From Merismopedia glauca CCAP 1448/3 (GTDB lineage Bacteria > Cyanobacteriota > Cyanobacteriia > Cyanobacteriales > CCAP-1448), in contig NZ_PVWJ01000054.1 in the NCBI RefSeq assembly GCF_003003775.1, positions 1 to 33,426 of the forward strand: 33,426 bases of DNA, read 5' to 3'. The notes beneath the pieces are model-generated. The model made no database searches and was not told the origin of the DNA. It was given only the letters and a program-made list of their open reading frames with translations. The position numbers were made by a program, and so were the translations under genes. This document shows positions 28,837 to 33,426 of the stretch, one piece after another; position 1 is the first letter of the stretch, and the number at the start of each line of letters is the position of its first letter.

Positions 28837-31176
28837 ATGTCAGCCGTCTCTCCAGCACCATTCTCTCCCGCAGAAATTGCTAGTGAAGGTATCAAGCCAG
28901 AAGAGTACCAGGAAATAGTTAGCCGTCTAGATCGCCATCCAAATCGCGCTGAACTAGGTATGTTTGGCGTTATGTGGTCGGAACACTGCTGTTATAAGAA
29001 TTCTCGCCCTTTACTCAAACAATTCCCCACCACCGGAGAGAGGATATTAGTTGGTCCTGGTGAAAATGCTGGTGTAGTAGATTTAGGAGCAGGAATCAGG
29101 TTAGCCTTCAAAATTGAATCTCACAATCACCCTTCAGCCATAGAACCATTCCAAGGTGCAGCTACGGGTGTAGGAGGCATTTTACGAGATATCTTTACTA
29201 TGGGTGCGCGTCCTATAGCCTTACTCAACTCTTTGCGCTTCGGTTCCTTAGAAGATGCTCGCACGAAAAGAATCTTTAACGGAGTAGTCGCGGGCATCAG
29301 TCATTATGGTAATTGCGTTGGGGTTCCCACAGTGGGCGGAGAAGTATATTTTGACCCCGCTTATTCTGGTAACCCTTTAGTTAATGTCATGGCGCTGGGA
29401 TTGATGGAAACTCCAGAAATTGTCAAATCGGGGGCTTCAGGAATAGGTAACCCAGTCCTTTATGTGGGTTCCACTACCGGAAGAGATGGCATGGGTGGGG
29501 CGAGTTTTGCTAGTGCAGAACTAACGGAAGAATCAGACAAAGACCGTCCGGCGGTGCAAGTTGGCGATCCATTTTTGGAAAAGTCGTTAATTGAAGCTTG
29601 TTTGGAAGCCTTTAAAACAGGGGCTGTAGTTGCAGCCCAAGATATGGGTGCGGCGGGGATTACTTGCTCGACTTCAGAGATGGCGGCGAAGGGAGATGTG
29701 GGTATTGAGCTAGATTTAGACCTAATCCCCGTCAGGGAAACTGGCATGGTTCCTTATGAATATTTGCTGTCAGAATCTCAAGAAAGGATGCTATTTGTTG
29801 CCCACAAAGGTAGAGAACAGGAATTAATCGATATTTTCCACCGTTGGGGTTTGCAAGCGGTAGTTGCTGGAAAGGTAATTGCTGAGCCGATTGTCAGGAT
29901 TTTGTATCAAGGTGGAGTTGCAGCAGAAGTTCCTTCTACAGCCTTGGCAGATAATACCCCGATTTATCATCATCAATTAATGGCCCAAGCCCCAGAATAT
30001 GCTCAAAAAGCTTGGGAGTGGTCGGAAGATAAATTACCAGCTTGTAGTATTGATGGGATAGAAGAGCATTCTTGGTCAGAAATCTTACTACAATTATTAG
30101 ATAGCCCGACGATCGCTTCTAAAAGTTGGGTATATCGTCAATACGACCATCAAGTTCAAAATAATACGGTTATTTTACCTGGTGGTGCTGATGCTAGCGT
30201 GATTAGGCTGCGTCCCCAAATTAGATCTGGCGAACCAACTGTGGCTAATAGGGGTGTTGCAGCGACAGTAGATTGTAACTCCCGCTATGTCTATCTTGAC
30301 CCCTATGAAGGGGCTAAGGCAGTGGTAGCTGAAGCTGCACGGAATTTGAGTTGTGTGGGCGCTGAACCTATTGCAGTCACAGATAACCTTAATTTTGGTA
30401 GTCCTGAAAAACCTGTCGGGTACTGGCAATTAGCTGAGGCTTGTCGCGGAATTTCCGAAGCTTGCAGTGAATTTGCGACTCCTGTGACTGGAGGGAATGT
30501 GTCTCTCTACAATGAGACGGTGGATAGCGACGGTCATCCCCAGCCGATTTACCCAACTCCAGTGATTGGGATGGTAGGGTTAGTGGCTGATTTGAGCAAG
30601 GTATGTTCTCAGGGTTGGAAGTCAAGTGGAGATGTAATTTACTTATTAGGTAAAAGTTTAAAAGAAGATAGCGATCGCTTTACTCTGGGTGCTTCGGAAT
30701 ATTTGGCAGTAATTCATCAAACGGTAGCTGGAAAGCCACCTAAAGTTGATTTTGAGCTAGAAAAACGAGTTCAAGCTGCTTGTCGCTACGGTATTGCCCA
30801 AGGCTGGATACATTCGGCTCACGACTCTGCTGAGGGTGGTTTGGCTGTAGCTATAGCGGAATCTTGTGTCAGTGGTAAGTTGGGGGCGCAAATTAATTTG
30901 GGGTTAAGTTCAGAATCCTCTGTTCGTTGGGATAAGTTGCTCTTTGGCGAAGGTGGGGCGAGAATTGTCGTCTCTGTGTCTAAAAAGGTCACTTCCGACT
31001 GGGAATTTTACTTAAAAGAGAATTTAGCCGATGATTGGCAGAATTTAGGGGCTGTAACTGAAGCACAGGGAAATCTGCAAATTAAGACTAGCGAGGATTT
31101 AACTGTGGTAGACGTTAGCATAGAAGAAATGAGCGATCGCTTTTTCCAGGCTATCCCCAGAAGATTGGATGCATAA
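28837..31176 (+). CDS. purL: Phosphoribosylformylglycinamidine synthase subunit PurL
   Basis: PurL is the large synthetase of the fourth purine step, converting FGAR to FGAM with ATP and with ammonia from PurQ. The 779-residue length fits the small PurL that needs separate PurS and PurQ. Signatures include [19 protein letters not shown] near the N-terminus, [58 protein letters not shown], and in the second half [23 protein letters not shown] and [15 protein letters not shown]. The ATG at 28837 starts at [19 protein letters not shown]. It is followed on the same strand by purF 177 bases downstream, a common cyanobacterial arrangement. Confidence 0.95.
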   Translation: MSAVSPAPFSPAEIASEGIKPEEYQEIVSRLDRHPNRAELGMFGVMWSEHCCYKNSRPLLKQFPTTGERILVGPGENAGVVDLGAGIRLAFKIESHNHPSAIEPFQGAATGVGGILRDIFTMGARPIALLNSLRFGSLEDARTKRIFNGVVAGISHYGNCVGVPTVGGEVYFDPAYSGNPLVNVMALGLMETPEIVKSGASGIGNPVLYVGSTTGRDGMGGASFASAELTEESDKDRPAVQVGDPFLEKSLIEACLEAFKTGAVVAAQDMGAAGITCSTSEMAAKGDVGIELDLDLIPVRETGMVPYEYLLSESQERMLFVAHKGREQELIDIFHRWGLQAVVAGKVIAEPIVRILYQGGVAAEVPSTALADNTPIYHHQLMAQAPEYAQKAWEWSEDKLPACSIDGIEEHSWSEILLQLLDSPTIASKSWVYRQYDHQVQNNTVILPGGADASVIRLRPQIRSGEPTVANRGVAATVDCNSRYVYLDPYEGAKAVVAEAARNLSCVGAEPIAVTDNLNFGSPEKPVGYWQLAEACRGISEACSEFATPVTGGNVSLYNETVDSDGHPQPIYPTPVIGMVGLVADLSKVCSQGWKSSGDVIYLLGKSLKEDSDRFTLGASEYLAVIHQTVAGKPPKVDFELEKRVQAACRYGIAQGWIHSAHDSAEGGLAVAIAESCVSGKLGAQINLGLSSESSVRWDKLLFGEGGARIVVSVSKKVTSDWEFYLKENLADDWQNLGAVTEAQGNLQIKTSEDLTVVDVSIEEMSDRFFQAIPRRLDA

Positions 31177-31188
31177 CCAAGTCACAAG

Positions 31189-31258
31189 TCATACCAATTC
31201 ACTAAATACTTGCTACATATTAACCCTCTGTAGAGACGTAGCAGTGCTACGTCTCTAC
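31189..31258 (+). repeat. Arm-plus-hairpin repeat, copy D
   Basis: The arm ataccaattcactaaat, then acttgctacatatt and ctctg, leads into a hairpin at 31230-31258 (arms gtagagacgtagca and tgctacgtctctac). It fills most of the purL-purF spacer and could modulate read-through from purL to purF. Confidence 0.75.
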
Positions 31259-31353
31259 TAAAATTGTTAATAAAGGTTAAGCTAAGTTAAAGGTTGCCCG
31301 ACCTAACTTTGTCATTTTGTTTCTTCAAAACCCACTAGGAGCAAGTCCCCAGA

Positions 31354-32856
31354 ATGATTCCCAACGACTCTTTATCCGTTGCTCAAGATTGTGCCCAAAC
31401 AGTTATTGAAGATAGACCGGATAAACCAGAAGAAGCTTGTGGAGTATTTGGTATTTACGCCCCTACAGAAAACGTTGCTAAACTGACCTATTTCGGTTTG
31501 TATGCTTTACAGCATCGAGGTCAAGAATCGGCTGGGATTGCGACTTTTGATGGCGATCGCGTCCACGTTCATAAGGATATGGGGTTAGTCTCCCAAGTTT
31601 TTAATGAGAATATTCTGAATACTTTACCAGGAGCGATCGCAGTTGGTCATACTCGCTATTCAACAACTGGTTCGAGTCGGAAGGTTAATGCTCAGCCAGC
31701 AATAGTAGAAACTCGCCTGGGAACCTTAGCTTTAGCCCATAATGGCAATCTGGTCAATACTGCCCAATTAAGGGAAGAATTAGTGCAGCAACGCTGTAAC
31801 TTAGTGACCACAACTGACTCCGAGGCGATCGCTATCTGCATGGGTAAAGCTGTCGATGACGGATTAGACTGGTTAGAAGCAGCCAAAACCGCATTTCGCC
31901 AAAGTGAGGGAGCATTTAGTTTAGCTATAGCCACTCCAGTGGGTTTAATCGGTGCGCGCGATCCTGTGGGTATTCGTCCTTTAGTCATTGGAACTTTGGA
32001 AACCACCGATGATACTCAGCCAATTCGCTACGTTTTAGCTTCGGAAACCTGCGGTTTAGATATCATTGGCGCAGATTATCTGCGAGATGTGGAACCAGGA
32101 GAAGTAGTTTTTATTACTGAATCCGGCTTAATTTCAGAGCGTTGGAGCGATTACTCGCAAAGAAAGCTATGTATATTTGAAATGATCTACTTTGCTAGAC
32201 CAGATAGCGTCATGCACGATGAGAGTTTGTATACCTATCGGATGCGTTTGGGTCATCAATTGGCAAAAGAAGAAAAGGGTGTAGAAGCTGATATCGTCTT
32301 TGGAGTTCCAGATTCAGGGATTCCAGCAGCGATTGGTTACTCTCAAGCCTCTGGCGTGACATATGCTGAAGGATTAATCAAAAATCGCTACGTTGGTCGT
32401 ACCTTCATTCAACCTACCCAACATATGCGGGAATCTGGGATTAAGATGAAGCTAAACCCGCTTAAAGATGTGTTAGCTGGCAAAAAAATCATTATCGTTG
32501 ATGATTCCATCGTCAGAGGGACTACTAGCCGCAAACTTGTCAAAGCCTTGCGAGATGCAGGTGCAACTGAAGTGCATATGCGGGTATCTTCCCCACCAGT
32601 GACTCATCCCTGTTTTTATGGAATTGATACCGATTCCCAGGATCAACTAATTGCAGCTACGAAATCTGTAGCCGAAATCTGCGAAATTATTGGGGTTGAT
32701 TCCCTAGCTTACCTAAGTTGGGAAGGAATGCTTAAATCTACTGGTCAAGATCCAAAAAGCTTCTGTTCAGCTTGTTTTACAGGAGATTATCCCATTGGGG
32801 TTCCTGATGATGTGAAGCGTTCTAAGTTGATGTTAGAAAAGGTCGGTGCTATGTAA
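31354..32856 (+). CDS. purF: Amidophosphoribosyltransferase
   Basis: PurF makes phosphoribosylamine from PRPP and glutamine, the first committed purine step. The catalytic Cys is residue 29 in EEACGVFGIYAP; a propeptide of 28 residues would be removed, as in the B. subtilis type. The glutaminase domain continues through QHRGQESAGIATF and HTRYSTTGSS, and the phosphoribosyltransferase domain has IIIVDDSIVRGTTSRK. Cys residues in KLCIFEMIYF, HPCFYGID and FCSACFTGD match the ligands of the 4Fe-4S cluster of this type. The length of 500 aa fits. It lies downstream of purL with a hairpin repeat between. Confidence 0.95.
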   Translation: MIPNDSLSVAQDCAQTVIEDRPDKPEEACGVFGIYAPTENVAKLTYFGLYALQHRGQESAGIATFDGDRVHVHKDMGLVSQVFNENILNTLPGAIAVGHTRYSTTGSSRKVNAQPAIVETRLGTLALAHNGNLVNTAQLREELVQQRCNLVTTTDSEAIAICMGKAVDDGLDWLEAAKTAFRQSEGAFSLAIATPVGLIGARDPVGIRPLVIGTLETTDDTQPIRYVLASETCGLDIIGADYLRDVEPGEVVFITESGLISERWSDYSQRKLCIFEMIYFARPDSVMHDESLYTYRMRLGHQLAKEEKGVEADIVFGVPDSGIPAAIGYSQASGVTYAEGLIKNRYVGRTFIQPTQHMRESGIKMKLNPLKDVLAGKKIIIVDDSIVRGTTSRKLVKALRDAGATEVHMRVSSPPVTHPCFYGIDTDSQDQLIAATKSVAEICEIIGVDSLAYLSWEGMLKSTGQDPKSFCSACFTGDYPIGVPDDVKRSKLMLEKVGAM

Positions 32857-32869
32857 CAAATGCATTTAA

Positions 32870-32887
32870 GATCGGAAAAAACCGATC
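32870..32887. terminator. Weak hairpin after purF
   Basis: gatcgg and ccgatc pair around six A residues, followed by ggtatttaatttt. It could be a weak terminator or just an attenuating hairpin before the next gene, which starts 14 bases downstream. Confidence 0.3.
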
Positions 32888-32900
32888 GGTATTTAATTTT

Positions 32901-33386
32901 ATGCCTGAACCATCCCCAGTTTTGCTACCAGTGAATCGGTTGCAACGGTTGCGATCGCTCTCGCACTTGCTAGATAATGCCATTGCAGTTCCAGGAACTC
33001 GTTATCGGGTGGGTTTAGACCCGATTTTAGGTTTGTTACCAGGAGCAGGTGACATCATTGGCACCGGCTTTTCGGCATATATTATCCTAGAAGCAGCGCT
33101 GATGGGTTTACCGAAAGTTACCTTAACCCGTATGGCATTTAATATTTTGCTGGAAACTGTGGTTGGTTCTGTGCCCTTTTTTGGAGATATTTTCGATTTT
33201 GCCTGGAAGGCTAATGTCAAAAACTTAGAACTGCTGGAATCTCATGTCGCTACTCCTAGAAGTAGTAAAAGAGGTGATTGGTGGTTTGCAGTTTTATTAA
33301 TTATAGGTTTATTTGCAGTTGTTTTGGGAATAGCCGCCCTAACTATCAATTTATTTGGTTATTTGTGGAGCGTTATCTTTAGATAA
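32901..33386 (+). CDS. DUF4112-family membrane protein
   Basis: The 161-residue protein contains the DUF4112 core: RLRSLSHLLDNAIAVPGTRY, RVGLDPILGLLPGAGDIIG, then SAYIILEAALMGLPKVTLTRM, MAFNILLETVVGSVPFFGD and FDFAWKANVKNLELLE. A strong C-terminal membrane helix follows (FAVLLIIGLFAVVLGIAAL). The conserved Gly/Pro-rich LLPGAGD motif probably lies at the membrane surface. Function is unknown. It starts 44 bases after purF on the same strand and may be read through from it, although nothing ties it to purine synthesis. Confidence 0.82.
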   Translation: MPEPSPVLLPVNRLQRLRSLSHLLDNAIAVPGTRYRVGLDPILGLLPGAGDIIGTGFSAYIILEAALMGLPKVTLTRMAFNILLETVVGSVPFFGDIFDFAWKANVKNLELLESHVATPRSSKRGDWWFAVLLIIGLFAVVLGIAALTINLFGYLWSVIFR

Positions 33387-33426
33387 AAGCGAAATATTAT
33401 ATGGGCGTTAGGGGAGACGGGGAGAC
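33387..33426. other. Window end, purine-rich
   Basis: Only 40 bases remain; the last ones (ttaggggagacggggagac) resemble the GGAG-type stretch at 16052-16132. No gene is present. Confidence 0.3.

Noticed and set aside
1-33426. tRNA, rRNA, riboswitch and origin signatures
   Set aside because: I scanned for TPsiC-like ggttcgaat motifs, rRNA-like blocks and common riboswitch cores and saw none. A covariance-model search would be needed to exclude small RNAs.

Overview
The window is a piece of a cyanobacterial chromosome. The evidence is a gene for the cytochrome b6f subunit PetM, a Ycf39-type photosystem II assembly factor, a UbiA prenyltransferase of the plastoquinone type, many HIP1 octamers (gcgatcgc), and many short hairpin repeats between genes. 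Base composition is moderately AT-rich. I found no rRNA, tRNA or CRISPR array.

Layout. 1-1.5 kb: an IS630-family transposase with a small 3' frameshift, abutting the 3' remnant of a second IS630 transposase. 1.8-3.5 kb (-): exopolyphosphatase ppx. 3.5-7.1 kb: an accessory block with a Uma2 nuclease, an FHA-domain fragment, a PIN/ribbon-helix-helix toxin-antitoxin pair and a large Ser/Thr kinase fused to an FGE-sulfatase (C-type-lectin-like) domain. 7.6-9.0 kb (+): plastoquinone prenyltransferase, translationally coupled to a LOG/SLOG-like protein. 9.0-10.3 kb: two decayed genes (NlpC/P60 hydrolase, RskA-like anti-sigma factor) and a winged-helix-like protein. 10.7-12.0 kb: vanadium haloperoxidase. 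12.2-16.1 kb: pdxA (-), then petM, ycf39 and nadK (+). 16.1-19.1 kb: an Hsp70-like protein, a small membrane protein and a HigB/HigA pair with a palindromic operator candidate. 19.3-21.4 kb: two exported proteins (SH3b and WD40) and a toxin-antitoxin remnant. 21.8-25.1 kb: M48 peptidase, TPR protein, a fossil antiporter fragment and a DUF4760-like membrane protein. 25.3-28.7 kb: a CPA2/KefB antiporter and an exported protein of unknown function. 28.8-33.4 kb: purL, purF and a DUF4112 membrane protein.

The strongest unusual signal is the 3' end of the kinase-FGE gene (about 5451-5522, minus strand). It looks like the variable region of a diversity-generating retroelement. At positions where FGE/CLec relatives carry Asn, this protein has Leu, Pro, Tyr, Cys, Asp, Phe, Val and His, nearly all in NNC/NNT codons. 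The sense strand there has only 9 adenines in 100 nt, against 34 in 100 nt further upstream in the same gene. No reverse transcriptase or template repeat is in the window, so it would be a remote target.

The second unusual signal is a set of intergenic hairpin families. One is a two-hairpin element with a conserved linker (ctcatagc-like) present in four copies. Its stem sequences differ between copies yet stay self-complementary, which is covariation expected of a structured element. Another joins a conserved arm of about 40 nt (ataccaaatcactaaat...) to a variable GTAG...CTAC hairpin, also in four copies. Many accessory genes here are broken remnants, so the gaps between housekeeping genes have been sites of repeated insertion and decay.
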